A DNA stretch of 53,346 bases from Monocercomonoides exilis (Eukaryota > Preaxostyla > Oxymonadida > Polymastigidae), in the NCBI GenBank assembly GCA_001643675.2, contig LSRY02000080.1, positions 1-53,346 on the forward strand, in the 5' to 3' direction. Under the pieces are notes generated by a model, which made no database searches, was not told where the DNA came from, and saw nothing but the letters and a program-made list of their open reading frames with translations. This document shows, piece by piece, positions 1-12,056 of this stretch. The translations under genes and the position numbers were made by a program. The stretch's first letter is position 1; each line of letters begins with the position of its first letter.

Positions 1-970
1 AAAATGATTATGCTTTTTTAAAAAAGCCTTTTCGCCATAAAGTGTTCGTTTGTGAAAAATCAAAGGTAAATTATTTGTACCGAGAATTATGAATGAAAAA
101 ATTTCGATTACAAATAAATCACAGATTACAAAAATGCACCACTGATATTTGAAATATTAATAGTGAAATCACAAAGTTTCTCATTTTCATACGGAATGTT
201 TTTTTTTTTTTTTATTTTTTTTGTTGTTTAATAGAATTGCAATTCGTAATTGGATTATTACCTATTTGCTAATTCTTTTGGAGATAATAGGGTCATATTT
301 CAAATATGGTTTTTTTTTGGCACTTTTTTGTTTGAAGCTTCCAATAAATCAAAAATCCATTATTCGTGTCGGCACATATTCAACACTTTTATGTAAGAAA
401 TACACTATAATTCACTGGCTTGTTTTTTTATTTTTATCTATAACACATTGAGATATTACAATTTTTTGGTAAAAATCCAAGTGACTTTTTATAGTCAACG
501 AAGCCTTTTTCAAAATTTTAGAGTTTTGTTTTTGAAACCACACACATTTCCCATTTTTTCTTCAAATTCTTTTATTTGACACTTTCTATTTTGTTGATAT
601 TTTCGCATTTTATTAAATTATCAAGGAAATAATCATTAAAGAGTGAGCATGTGGAAAAAATAAATGAGTTAATTAAAAAAAAATTATATTAGAAGATACA
701 AAGAGGAACGAAATTCATAAAGTTAAAAAATATCATCCCAGTTCTTTATCAATATAATTCTTTATTTTAAGTTGGCATACTGAAACTAAAAGGACATCAA
801 TGAAAATTCGCGATTATCACTTATTCCTTTTCCTTATATTATATTAATGAACAATTGAAGGTTTTTTCATCAGAAACGAAAGGATTTCAGACGATGAGAA
901 ATAAAGAAAATCCAGTTTTTCTCATAAATAATGGAATGATCAAAAAGAATTTGTTCGACATTTTTCACTA
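1..970. other. AT-rich region without recognisable gene
   Basis: This stretch is strongly AT-rich with many homopolymer runs. The open frames in it are short, low in complexity and resemble no family I know. It probably includes 5' flanking DNA of the Merlin-type element that follows, but I could not find a terminal inverted repeat because the other end of that element is not visible. Confidence 0.5.
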
Positions 971-978
971 TTGCTTGA

Positions 979-1931
979 ATGTCATGCATATCAGAATCTT
1001 ACAAACAATTACACTCCATTTTCGAGAGGTTTTTATTTGAAAGCAGTGCAATAGGCTTTCTTTTTGAGAATGTAATTCTTGTCAAACCCCTAAAATGCAA
1101 AAATGGTCATTCAAACATTTTAATTGTTTCTGAACATGGATGCAAATCTAATTATTCATGTTCCACGAGCAAAAAAAGAATTTTAATCCGTTCTCGAACG
1201 ATTTCTGTTCGATCACTATGAAAAAATTTTCCTATTTTAATATTGTCTTATTGTTTTTGGTATCATATCAGTAACACTCAAGCTTCATTCATATCAGGTG
1301 TTGAAGTCCATTCTGTTGGTGCATTTTACAGTATATTCAGAAGAGCTTGCTCGATGTTTTTATTCAAAAATCCAAGAACGATAGGAGGTCCTGGCGTTGA
1401 GGTGGAAATTGATGAATCGGCTTGGCGGAGAAGGAAATATAAAAGAGGTGTGATTCATTCACATATTTTTTTTATAATTTCAAAAAATTGTTCTAGGGAA
1501 AAATAAGAAACTTATTTGGCTTTTCGGGGCAATTGAACGTCAAAAATCAATTGGATCAAAACATTCAATGGTAGCTTTTTTTGTAGGAAGGCGATCAGCA
1601 AACGTGCTTCTTCCTCTTATTCAAAAAATAATTAAGCCAGGTTCAGTCGTTGTTTCGGATCAATGGAAAGCATATTCCAAACTCTCTGAATTAGGATATA
1701 TCCATCATACTGTTAATCATTCAAAAGAATTTGTGAATGTAAAGGGAGAATCAACGAACACTATCGAAGGATCTTGGGCCCACTTACGCCGTTACATGCC
1801 TCCATTCGGAGTGAAATATACTGATCTGGAAGAGTATCTGTATGCGTATTTGTATCAGCATCATGAAGATAAAAATTTTTTGGAATTCATGAAAATTTTG
1901 GTTTTTTACAATGAAAATGAATATCACGAAG
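979..1931 (+). pseudogene. Merlin-superfamily (IS1016/ISXO2-like) DDE transposase, interrupted
   Basis: This encodes a cut-and-paste transposase of the Merlin superfamily. An N-terminal segment with KCKNGHSN and later cysteines looks like the family zinc ribbon. The catalytic D-D-E is visible as EIDESAWRRRKYKRG (about 1405-1447), VVSDQWKAYSKL (about 1650-1690) and NTIEGSWAHLRR (about 1758-1790). A 49-nt intron at 1448-1496 (GTGTGA...TTCTAG) joins KYKRG to KNKKLIWLFGAIER in the family's expected order. There is an in-frame TGA at 1219-1221 and the frame runs into the inverted duplication at 1932, so the last residues read are foreign. The ATG at 979 is the first in frame. The family call is from motif order and is fairly secure; the stop codon and lost 3' end make it a likely pseudogene. 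Confidence 0.82.
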
Positions 1932-3263
1932 TAAACATTTACGTCACACGAACGTTTCATATCCACGTCAGTCAGTTTCGTCCCACAGTTTTTCACAAAA
2001 AAGAAATGTTTATATTTATGAAATTTATTGAATTGTTTTTCTTTTGAAAGAATAATTATTTGATATTCATTCTTTAATGATATATGTTTTTTGATCATTT
2101 ATTTATGAATAAAAAAATATTCCACACTCATCCAAATTGAAACCATTTAATTTGTCAGGATTTTCCATAATATAATATTTGAAGTTGTAAATTTTTATTG
2201 ATGAATATTTGGATGAATAAAAACGAGTTTGTCCATATAGAATGTGATATTTGTTTTTCATCTGCCACATCCTTGTCATTTATTGAAAATTTCTCTTCCA
2301 CAACTTATGAAATTCTCTGTGTGATTGTTTTTCAATTTTAATAGCGTTTGTTTATGTTTTCAGTATATTGACTCATTATTGTTTGAATATTTAAAAATCA
2401 ATCAAAGACAGCAATTGTATTGAAAGATTTTTCATGGAATATTAATTCGTTGTGGAAAGTTCATATTTTTTTTATCCTTATTTCTCAAAAAAGCTAATTA
2501 TTTTATCTGAAGCTCTTCTGACATAAAGACACAAACAGGTTATTTCCTTTCTATTCACTTTAATTGAATAAGCTGAACGAAATTCATTCAATCTTTTTTT
2601 TATGATCGTTTCATTAAGACAAGAAATTAATAGCTGTTTTCTCTTCGTTGAAAGTTAAGATCTTGTTTCCGCTATTTTCATTTTGATTATCAATCTTGTT
2701 TTGTTTGTTAACAAACATTTCATTGTTATATCACATATTTTCCCAAGCAAACGAATAAATTTTAATCTTGTTTGAAAGGATAGATTCAAATGTCTGTGTG
2801 TGAAAGCTTTTTATCTTTTTTTCTCATAAATCTTTGAATAAAGAACTGTAGAACAAGTTTATATTTGAAAGATAAAGAATAAAAGAAATAATCTTTGCGA
2901 AATAACATTTAACATTATGAAAAAAACACAACCGAATGAATATTAAAAGAAGAAATGTGAAGCTTGCAGTTTTAACTTATAATATCAAAAAACAATTCTA
3001 TAAATCAAAAAATAAAATGCATCACTTCTTTGACAACTTTCTTTTTTTAAATTCAACGGTTTATAACAATTGAACTTTGGTTTTTTTTTCAATTTAAAGC
3101 GGTTTCATTATTTCTGAATTCAATTAATTCTGAATTCTTTATTAAATGATTGGATAGCAATATGATTAAAATTATTTCTTTCTAATTCAAACAATATTAA
3201 TTTCACAGTTCTTTGCTTCAGTTCTTTATCTTTCTGTCGTCATTGTTTGTTATATACAAAACT

Positions 3264-3605
3264 TCATTTCAAAAAATAAATATATTCACCTTTCCGCACA
3301 TTCTCGATTGCTTTTTTCTCTTTCTGCGCCTTCACTTTTGCTTCCTTCTCTTTCTGCGCCTTCACTTTTGCTTCCTTCTCTTTCTGCGCCTTCACTTTTG
3401 CTTCCTTCTCTTTCTGCGCCTTCACTTTTGCTTCTTTCTCTTTCTGCGCCTTCACTTTTGCTTCCTTCTCTTTCTGCGCCTTCACTTTTGCTTCCTTCTC
3501 TTTCTGCGCCTTCACTTTTGCTTCTTTCTCTTTCTGCGCCTTCACTTTTGCTTCTTTCTCTTTCTGCGCCTTCACTTTTGCTTCCTTCTCTTTCTGCGCC
3601 TTCAC
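3264..3605 (-). CDS. Lys/Glu/Ala decapeptide-repeat protein, left arm
   Basis: An open frame of 113 codons lies downstream of the left transposase copy, on the same strand. It is almost entirely a decapeptide repeat of the form KVKAQKEKEA, followed by a unique tail ending in NVRKGEYIYFLK. The repeat would form a highly charged continuous alpha helix. An in-frame TAA lies a few codons upstream of the repeat and the first ATG is within the repeat block, so either translation starts there or an upstream exon is missed. I do not recognise a function. It may be a second gene of the element or only a minisatellite that happens to stay open. Confidence 0.35.
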   Translation of the reverse strand: MKAQKEKEAKVKAQKEKEAKVKAQKEKEAKVKAQKEKEAKVKAQKEKEAKVKAQKEKEAKVKAQKEKEAKVKAQKEKEAKVKAQKEKEAKVKAQKEKKAIENVRKGEYIYFLK

Positions 3606-3657
3606 TTTTGCTTATTTCTCTTTCTGCGCCTTCATTTTTGCTTCCTTTTCTTTCTGA
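3315..3657. repeat. 30-bp minisatellite, left arm (about 12 units)
   Basis: Direct tandem repeat with a 30-bp unit containing CTTTCTGCGCCTTCACTTTT on the plus strand. Units differ mainly by a C/T change in the CTTC-C/T-TTC part. The unit length is a multiple of three, so the frame stays open on both strands. Confidence 0.95.
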
Positions 3658-3987
3658 GCTTTTTCAATAAAGGCATTTTATTAAAAATCTTTTGAATAGT
3701 TTATTTCAAACAATTTTATATTGTTATTTGATCTTTGATTTTGATGTTTAATTTCTTTCAAACAAAAAGAGCAAAATAATATATTATGTATTCAAAGTCC
3801 AACATCACACTGTGATTGCCTTTTTCACAAAGTTTTCAAAATCAGATGTATGAAAAGTTTTTTTATTTTGAACAGTTTGCTTATTCAACGGTCGCATTGT
3901 TGACTAAAATTACAAAACTTGAATGCATGAGATGAAAAACTGTCAAACGTTAACAAACGAAACATTGCATTACAAAAAAAAAAACAA

Positions 3988-6975
3988 TCACAAACGCATG
4001 AGTGTGTTCAAAGAAATCAATGAAAGAGAATGTCTTCTATCTCCAACAATTCTTCTTGCCTTAGAAAACATTCGTTCACAAAAGGCTTCACTGCATGGGG
4101 ATGCAATTAAATTGAAGGCAAAATTAGAATAAACAGTTTCCACATCACCTTTCAGAGCCAGCTCTTCGTAATAGACATATGGATCGTCCTCAATAACAGC
4201 ATCATCTTGAACAAGCAAACTTCTTCGAAAAAGTGCTTTGCATCCTGAAATAAGAATATCATTCATTCCTTGCAAAATGATATTTATTGCTTCGTTGAAG
4301 GCAACAGTTAGTCGAGGATACCAATCATCAAAAACGGCTTTGTGAATTTGCTCCAACGCTTCATTTTCAATTGTTGAATCACATTGCAATATTCTTTTCC
4401 TTGACGAAAAGTTTCCAAAGCAGAGAATATCATCTTCATTGGCAAATGATATTTCGCACTCTCGTCTTATTATTTTATCTTCGTTACTATTTTCCTTTTC
4501 TGCATCATTTTCTTCTTTGTCTCCAGCTATTTTTTTTTCATCTTTCGCTCCAGTTGTATTTCTAGTGCTGTATGTTGAGACGTTTTCTTTATCTGAAAAT
4601 GATTCTGAATTGTTTTCGAAATAATCTTCATCATTTGAAGAAAAACATTCACCACTTTCGAATTCTTCTTCTTCCATATCATATTCTAATTCTTCATAAT
4701 ATCCATCACTTTCGCTTTCATCTTCTTTTGCAATTTCCATTTCGGTTTTTCAATATGATCAATAATTTCTTGAACAAATTTCATTATTTCTGAGCAATTT
4801 TTTATGTTTGCAAAGTCGGTTTTGCTTGGGCAAATCAATGTTGATGAAGAATACAATTGTTGTGTGCGTAAACTTAATCGATTCTGAAATCTTTCCATTG
4901 CTGTTTTGACATGAAGAATGTCAAAATGAGTTAAATTTGGAGCAGTTGAGTTCGGCTGTGAAGATGCAGATATAGATGGAATTGAATTTGATAAAATATT
5001 AGTTGAACAAGAAATGAGCAGTGGAGACATTTGTTGTTGAATATGAGAGGATAACAGAGAAGAAGAAGAATGTGTTTGAGTTGAAGATAATTGAAATGGG
5101 ATTGTAGATGACGAGGAAGTTGGCTGAGAATAATTTGAAGATGGAAATGATTTGATTAATGATTCAATCGCATTTGATGAAGATGGAATATTCGATAAAT
5201 TGTCCTTTATTAAGCTTTGGTGCTTCGAAATATCAGAAAATATTATATCGCAATTTGTGAACAAACCTTTTCGATATTTTCCTGCTCCAATTGGTGAAAG
5301 AGCATAAACAAAGGCAAAAAATCTGCCTCTTTCTCCAGAAAATGTGTAGTTGAAAAGCAGAATGATAATGTCTGTTATTGCATTGTGCCAATCTTTCTGT
5401 TGAAATATATTCAATGTTGAATAATAGAAAAATAAGCTCATTGCATTCAATAAAATGGGAAATACAAAAGATAGCTTTGTGGAGTCTTTTTCGAATTGGA
5501 GATGCAAATAGTTAATCGGAAATAGTAAAAGTTCTGTTATTCCAGCAGCTTTAATGTTTTCTTCATTCAGTAACTTGCTCAAACGGACCCTTTGGATATT
5601 TGTCCTAACATAATTGCATATTTGAAATAAACACAACCACCTTGTTCGGATAAAAGTCGGACATTTCCGAACCAATATTTTACGATTGACCGTTGAATGC
5701 GATGCAGTGCTGAAATTAACGAGCATTTCTCTCACATTGTTCAAGAATTTATTATCTTGAAATGCGTGACTGATGATCAAATTCACCAGATGATTCAAGC
5801 AAGGAACGAAAATAGGATTAAACAACGACAGACCGACAGCATGTTCCATTGGAACCTTGTTAAACGATTGGCACAATTTTGTGAGTGCTTGAACCTGCGA
5901 TTTCAAGCCATCAGAACAAAAACATCTGACATTTGAACCAATTTTTCCAAACTCAATCAACAAAGTCTGACCAAGTTCGAAGTAATCTTTTTCAGTTGAG
6001 CAGCCTTCAAACAAATTGAAGAACAAAGGAACAGAATTAAAAGATAATGGCACAACTCCAACAACTGTGTAATTTTTGTTTCCAATTTTCCCGCTGTCCA
6101 TCATAATTGCAATTGGTTTATTTCTAATTGTTGACAATAAATTAGTTACCTTAGAATCATTTGTTTGAAGAATGATTTTTGATATAGATTTTCCAGTTAA
6201 ATAGGGGAATATGTCTTCTCTCTTTGAATGAGGATGTGACTGAGACTCTTTTATTAAAGTGGTTATGAAATCGTTCAGGAAACTGCAGGAAGATTTAAGA
6301 AAAGATATGTTACAAGCACCCACTAATGAAATGAATGTGTCCACTAATTCATAACCAGTTTTGCAAAATTGTTCGCTGTGTGTATCAACTGTATATTTTT
6401 TATTATCCATGCCAATTTTTGCACTCAGGAAAAATCTCTGAATTGAGTTCTGCTTTAGCAACTTGCATTTGTGAAATTTGATTGATGAGTAGTCTCTTCT
6501 TCCTGTAATTCCACATATTGAATCAGATGTTGCATTTGGGCACAAATATAAACGATGGTACATTTTTTTATCTGATAAGCTGAGAAAAACAGGAGAAAAT
6601 CCAATAAACAAATTGTTATTCACCACTTCAAATGCAATTTTGCTGAGGGCTAAATTCTTGTTTGTCGGATGTTTATAATCTTTGAAGTGACAAATTTGAA
6701 CAAAAAATCAAACATAATGTTAAGATCATTATTGCAAACATTGCCTTTTTGGAGTTAATTGCAACTTCTCCAAAGTGATGATATGCCCTTTCTCCATTTG
6801 CAAAAGTTTCACATGCTTTATATATGCTGTGCACTTGAAAAAGAAATATTTTATTTTGATAAAACAGTTGATAACAAGTTAATCAGAAAAAATTTCAAAC
6901 CACATCAGGATCTTTTAAGCTCAGTTTGAGTTCATCATTCAATTCGAACGTTGACAATAAGTCTTCTCGATCCAT
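3988..6975 (-). pseudogene. hAT-superfamily transposase, left-arm copy, one frameshift
   Basis: Three exons are inferred: 6901-6975, 6740-6833 and 6679-3988, with donors GTTTGA and GTTTGC. The protein would be about 950 residues, longer than most hAT transposases. The RNase-H-like core shows an aspartate in AIMMDSGKI, a second in CFCSDGLKSQVQAL, the Cys/His motif in PCLNHLVNLIISHAF, and RTRWLCLFQIC. After a Ser/Thr-rich and an acidic insertion, the C-terminus has SPCSEAFCERMFSKARRI followed by GDRRHSLSL, the hAT dimerisation motif that includes the catalytic glutamate. A run of five T at 4746-4750 pairs with six A in the right copy; the missing base shifts the frame just before the acidic domain. 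Apart from this the left copy is open, and it is the better of the two. Confidence 0.85.
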
Positions 6976-7246
6976 GGTTATATAATAATCAACAAATCTA
7001 CGTGTGACAGGAACTTTTTTTCTTCCGTGTCAGATTTTTCAAAAATCCGCAATTCAAATATGCCGCGGAACAACCCATTTTGATTTTTTTGGAAGTATAC
7101 ATTTCCCTTTTGAAAAAATGTTGTTCATGTTTTATTCATTTTTTTAATTGTATTTATTAAATCCTTGTGCATTGAACTATGACGTTAAAAACTTTTCTCC
7201 GTAAGTCACATTGGCTTTTCAAAAAAGTCAAAGGCAGATTGCCGCA

Positions 7247-7441
7247 ATGGTTTATCACGAAGAACTCAGAAAATTCTTTCCAGATGATGACATCGATCAA
7301 GATCCTTCAGAAGATGAGATATCATCAGATTCATCAAACAATTTCGAGTATGAAAAAGATGATATAATTGATGACGGAAGTGGAGCAAGTGACTGGTCAG
7401 ATACAGAAATGACTAAAAAAAGAACGAAAGCTCTTCAATAA
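7247..7441 (+). CDS. Small acidic protein encoded in the loop of the inverted duplication
   Basis: A 64-codon frame begins at an ATG eight bases before the inner edge of the left arm and then runs through the unique loop. It starts MVYHEELRKFFPDDD, is rich in Asp, Glu and Ser, contains the phrase GASDWSD, and ends with a basic KKRTKALQ. The frame is open upstream of this ATG as well. Acidic, Asp/Ser-rich N-termini with a DW pair occur in several eukaryotic transposases, for example piggyBac types, so it could be a remnant of another element, but there is no catalytic part here. I do not recognise it. Confidence 0.35.
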   Translation: MVYHEELRKFFPDDDIDQDPSEDEISSDSSNNFEYEKDDIIDDGSGASDWSDTEMTKKRTKALQ

Positions 7442-7765
7442 ATCCATTTCATTTTTTACTTTCATGACACAATTCAACTTATAAATTAAACCATTGCGGC
7501 AATCTGCCTTTGACTTTTTTGAAAAGCCAATGTGACTTACGGAGAAAAGTTTTTAACGTCATAGTTCAATGCACAAGGATTTAATAAATACAATTAAAAA
7601 AATGAATAAAACATGAACAACATTTTTTCAAAAGGGAAATGTATACTTCCAAAAAAATCAAAATGGGTTGTTCCGCGGCATATTTGAATTGCGGATTTTT
7701 GAAAAATCTGACACGGAAGAAAAAAAGTTCCTGTCACACGTAGATTTGTTGATTATTATATAACC

Positions 7766-10704
7766 ATGGATCGAGAAGACTTATTGTCAACGTTCGAATT
7801 GAATGATGAACTCAAACTGAGCTTAAAAGATCCTGATGTGGTTTGAAATTTTTTCTGATTAACTTGTTATCAACTGTTTTATCAAAATAAAATATTTCTT
7901 TTTCAAGTGCACAGCATATATAAAGCATGTGAAACTTTTGCAAATGGAGAAAGGGCATATCATCACTTTGGAGAAGTTGCAATTAACTCCAAAAAGGCAA
8001 TGTTTGCAATAATGATCTTAACATTATGTTTGATTTTTGTTCAAATTTGTCACTTCAAAGATTATAAACATCCGACAAACAAGAATTTAGCCCTCAGCAA
8101 AATTGCATTTGAAGTGGTGAATAACAATTTGTTTATTGGATTTTCTCCTGTTTTCTCAGCTTATCAGATAAAAAATGTACCATCGTTTATATTTGTGCCC
8201 AAATGCAACATCTGATTCAATATGTGGAATTACAGGAAGAAGAGACTACTCATCAATCAAATTTCACAAATGCAAGTTGCTAAAGCAGAACTCAATTCAG
8301 AGATTTTCCTGAGTGCAAAAATTGGCATGGATAATAAAAAATATACAGTTGATACACACAGCGAACAATTTTGCAAAACTGGTTATGAATTAGTGGACAC
8401 ATTCATTTCATTAGTGGGTGCTTGTAACATATCTTTTCTTAAATCTTCCTGCAGTTTCCTGAACGATTTCATAACCACTTTAATAAAAGAGTCTCAGTCA
8501 CATCCTCATTCAAAGAGAGAAGACATATTCCCCTATTTAACTGGAAAATCTATATCAAAAATCATTCTTCAAACAAATGATTCTAAGGTAACTAATTTAT
8601 TGTCAACAATTAGAAATAAACCAATTGCAATTATGATGGACAGCGGGAAAATTGGAAACAAAAATTACACAGTTGTTGGAGTTATGCCATTATCTTTTAA
8701 TTCTGTTCCTTTGTTCTTCAATTTGTTTGAAGGCTGCTCAACTGAAAAAGATTACTTCGAACTTGGTCAGACTTTGTTGATTGAGTTTGGAAAAATTGGT
8801 TCAAATGTCAGATGTTTTTGTTCTGATGGCTTGAAATCGCAGGTTCAAGCACTCACAAAATTGTGCCAATCGTTTAACAAGGAACATGTGGGTCTGAATC
8901 ATCTGGTGAATTTGATCATCAGTCACGCATTTCAAGATAATAAATTCTTGAACAATGTGAGAGAAATGCTCGTTAATTTCAGCACTGCATCGCATTCAAC
9001 GGTCAATCGTAAAATATTGGTTCGGAAATGTCCGACTTTTATCCGAACAAGGTGGTTGTGTTTATTTCAAATATGCAATTATGTTAGGACAAATATCCAA
9101 AGGGTCCGTTTGAGCAAGTTACTGAATGAAGAAAACATTAAAGCTGCTGGAATAACAGAACTTTTACTATTTCCGATTAACTATTTGCATCTCCAATTCG
9201 AAAAAGACTCCACAAAGCTATCTTTTGTATTTCCCATTTTATTGAATGCAATGAGCTTATTTTTCTATTATTCAACATTGAATATATTTCAACAGAAAGA
9301 TTGGCACAATGCAATAACAGACATTATCATTCTGCTTTTCAACTACACATTTTCTGGAGAAAGAGGCAGATTTTTGCCTTTGTTTATGCTCTTTCACCAA
9401 TTGGAGCAGGAAAATATCGAAAAGGTTTGTTCACAAATTGCGATATAATATTTTCTGATATTTCGAAGCACCAAAGCTTAATAAAGGACAATTTATCGAA
9501 TATTCCATCTTCATCAAATGCGATTGAATCATTAATCAAATCATTTCCATCTTCAAATTATTCTCAGCCAACTTCCTCGTCATCTACAATCCCATTTCAA
9601 TTATCTTCAACTCAAACACATTCTTCTTCTTCTCTGTTATCCTCTCATATTCAACAACAAATGTCTCCACTGCTCATTTCTTGTTCAACTAATATTTTAT
9701 CAAATTCAATTCCATCTATATCTGCATCTTCACAGCCGAACTCAACTGCTCCAAATTTAACTCATTTTGACATTCTTCATGTCAAAACAGCAATGGAAAG
9801 ATTTCAGAATCGATTAAGTTTACGCACACAACAATTGTATTCTTCATCAACATTGATTTGCCCAAGCAAAACCGACTTTGCAAACATAAAAAATTGCTCA
9901 GAAATAATGAAATTTGTTCAAGAAATTATTGATCATATTGAAAAAACCGAAATGGAAATTGCAAAAGAAGATGAAAGCGAAAGTGATGGATATTATGAAG
10001 AATTAGAATATGATATGGAAGAAGAAGAATTCGAAAGTGGTGAATGTTTTTCTTCAAATGATGAAGATTATTTCGAAAACAATTCAGAATCATTTTCAGA
10101 TAAAGAAAACGTCTCAACATACAGCACTAGAAATACAACTGGAGCGAAAGATGAAAAAAAAATAGCTGGAGACAAAGAAGAAAATGATGCAGAAAAGGAA
10201 AATAGTAACGAAGATAAAATAATAAGACGAGAGTGCGAAATATCATTTGCCAATGAAGATGATATTCTCTGCTTTGGAAACTTTTCGTCAAGGAAAAGAA
10301 TATTGCAATGTGATTCAACAATTGAAAATGAAGCGTTGGAGCAAATTCACAAAGCCGTTTTTGATGATTGGTATCCTCGACTAACTGTTGCCTTCAACGA
10401 AGCAATAAATATCATTTTGCAAGGAATGAATGATATTCTTATTTCAGGATGCAAAGCACTTTTTCGAAGAAGTTTGCTTGTTCAAGATGATGCTGTTATT
10501 GAGGACGATCCATATGTCTATTACGAAGAGCTGGCTCTGAAAGGTGATGTGGAAACTGTTTATTCTAATTTTGCCTTCAATTTAATTGCATCCCCATGCA
10601 GTGAAGCCTTTTGTGAACGAATGTTTTCTAAGGCAAGAAGAATTGTTGGAGATAGAAGACATTCTCTTTCATTGATTTCTTTGAACACACTCATGCGTTT
10701 GTGA
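7766..10704 (+). pseudogene. hAT-superfamily transposase, right-arm copy, several lesions
   Basis: This is the mirror copy of the left-arm transposase, with exons at 7766-7840, 7908-8001 and from 8061. Intron 1 (7841-7907) starts GTTTGA and intron 2 (8002-8060) starts GTTTGC. One base is missing in a T run at about 8150, which ends the frame at 8215. A 45-nt deletion near 8880 removes the cysteine of the Cys/His motif. A T run near 9371 is one base short. In contrast, the A run before the acidic domain (about 9943) has the extra base that keeps the last part in frame through SPCSEAFCERMFSKARRI to the stop at 10704. The product could not be a full transposase. Confidence 0.85.
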
Positions 10705-11039
10705 TTGTTTTTTTTTTTGTAATGCAATGTTTCGTTTGTTAACGTTTGACAGTTTTTCATCTCATGCATTCAAGTTTTGTAATTTTAGTCAACAATGCGA
10801 CCGTTGAATAAGCAAACTGTTCAAAATAAAAAAACTTTTCATACATCTGATTTTGAAAACTTTGTGAAAAAGGCAATCACAGTGTGATGTTGGACTTTGA
10901 ATACATAATATATTATTTTGCTCTTTTTGTTTGAAAGAAATTAAACATCAAAATCAAAGATCAAATAACAATATAAAATTGTTTGAAATAAACTATTCAA
11001 AAGATTTTTAATAAAATGCCTTTATTGAAAAAGCTCAGA

Positions 11040-12010
11040 AAGAAAAGGAAGCAAAAATGAAGGCGCAGAAAGAGAAAGAAGCAAAAGTGAAGGCGCAGAA
11101 AGAGAAGGAAGCAAAAGTGAAGGCGCAGAAAGAGAAGGAAGCAAAAGTGAAGGCGCAGAAAGAGAAAGAAGCAAAAGTGAAGGCGCAGAAAGAGAAGGAA
11201 GCAAAAGTGAAGGCGCAGAAAGAGAAGGAAGCAAAAGTGAAGGCGCAGAAAGAGAAGGAAGCAAAAGTGAAGGCGCAGAAAGAAGGAAGCAAAAGTGAAG
11301 GCGCAGAAAGAGAAGGAAGCAAAAGTGAAGGCGCAGAAAGAGAAGGAAGCAAAAGTGAAGGCGCAGAAAGAGAAAGAAGCAAAAGTGAAGGCGCAGAAAG
11401 AGAAGGAAGCAAAAGTGAAGGCGCAGAAAGAGAAGGAAGCAAAAGTGAAGGCGCAGAAAGAGAAAGAAGCAAAAGTGAAGGCGCAGAAAGAGAAGGAAGC
11501 AAAAGTGAAGGCGCAGAAAGAGAAGGAAGCAAAAGTGAAGGCGCAGAAAGAGAAGGAAGCAAAAGTGAAGGCGCAGAAAGAGAAGGAAGCAAAAGTGAAG
11601 GCGCAGAAAGAGAAGGAAGCAAAAGTGAAGGCGCAGAAAGAGAAGGAAGCAAAAGTGAAGGCGCAGAAAGAGAAAGAAGCAAAAGTGAAGGCGCAGAAAG
11701 AGAAGGAAGCAAAAGTGAAGGCGCAGAAAGAGAAGGAAGCAAAAGTGAAGGCGCAGAAAGAGAAGGAAGCAAAAGTGAAGGCGCAGAAAGAGAAGGAAGC
11801 AAAAGTGAAGGCGCAGAAAGAGAAAGAAGCAAAAGTGAAGGCGCAGAAAGAGAAGGAAGCAAAAGTGAAGGCGCAGAAAGAGAAGGAAGCAAAAGTGAAG
11901 GCGCAGAAAGAGAAGGAAGCAAAAGTGAAGGCGCAGAAAGAGAAGGAAGCAAAAGTGAAGGCGCAGAAAGAGAAGGAAGCAAAAGTGAAGGCGCAGAAAG
12001 AGAAAAAAGC
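11040..12010. repeat. 30-bp minisatellite, right arm (about 32 units)
   Basis: Same 30-bp unit as in the left arm, in opposite orientation and expanded by about 21 units. One unit near 11281-11290 is 28 bp because GA is missing. The length difference between the arms, 628 bp, equals 21 units minus these 2 bases. Confidence 0.95.
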
Positions 12011-12056
12011 AATCGAGAATGTGCGGAAAGGTGAATATATTTATTTTTTGAAATGA
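11057..12056 (+). CDS. Lys/Glu/Ala decapeptide-repeat protein, right arm, frame broken
   Basis: This is the expanded counterpart of the left-arm repeat protein. From the ATG at 11057 the decapeptide KVKAQKEKEA is read eight times. The 28-bp unit then shifts the frame to a Ser/Gly/Glu-rich decapeptide (GSKSEGAERE). The Lys-rich frame resumes from an ATG at 11295 and runs for 253 codons to the same unique tail as the left copy. Function is unknown, and whether either frame is translated is uncertain. Confidence 0.3.

Larger units (their letters stand above)
1932..7254. repeat. Left arm of the inverted duplication
   Basis: This is the left copy of the long inverted repeat. From outside inwards it holds about 1.3 kb of AT-rich DNA with no gene that I can see (1932-3260), the short minisatellite block, about 330 bp of spacer, and the minus-strand hAT transposase gene whose start codon lies 280 bp from the inner edge. 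The inner edge reads GCCGCAATGGTTTA at 7241-7254. Confidence 0.85.

Noticed and set aside
1219-1221. Alternative genetic code with TGA as a sense codon
   Set aside because: XRN1, dynein, ARH1 and the helical-family gene all read through long conserved frames without internal stops and end in ordinary TAA or TGA.
3315-12010. CRISPR-like array
   Set aside because: The repeats are head-to-tail without unique spacers, and the sequence is clearly eukaryotic.
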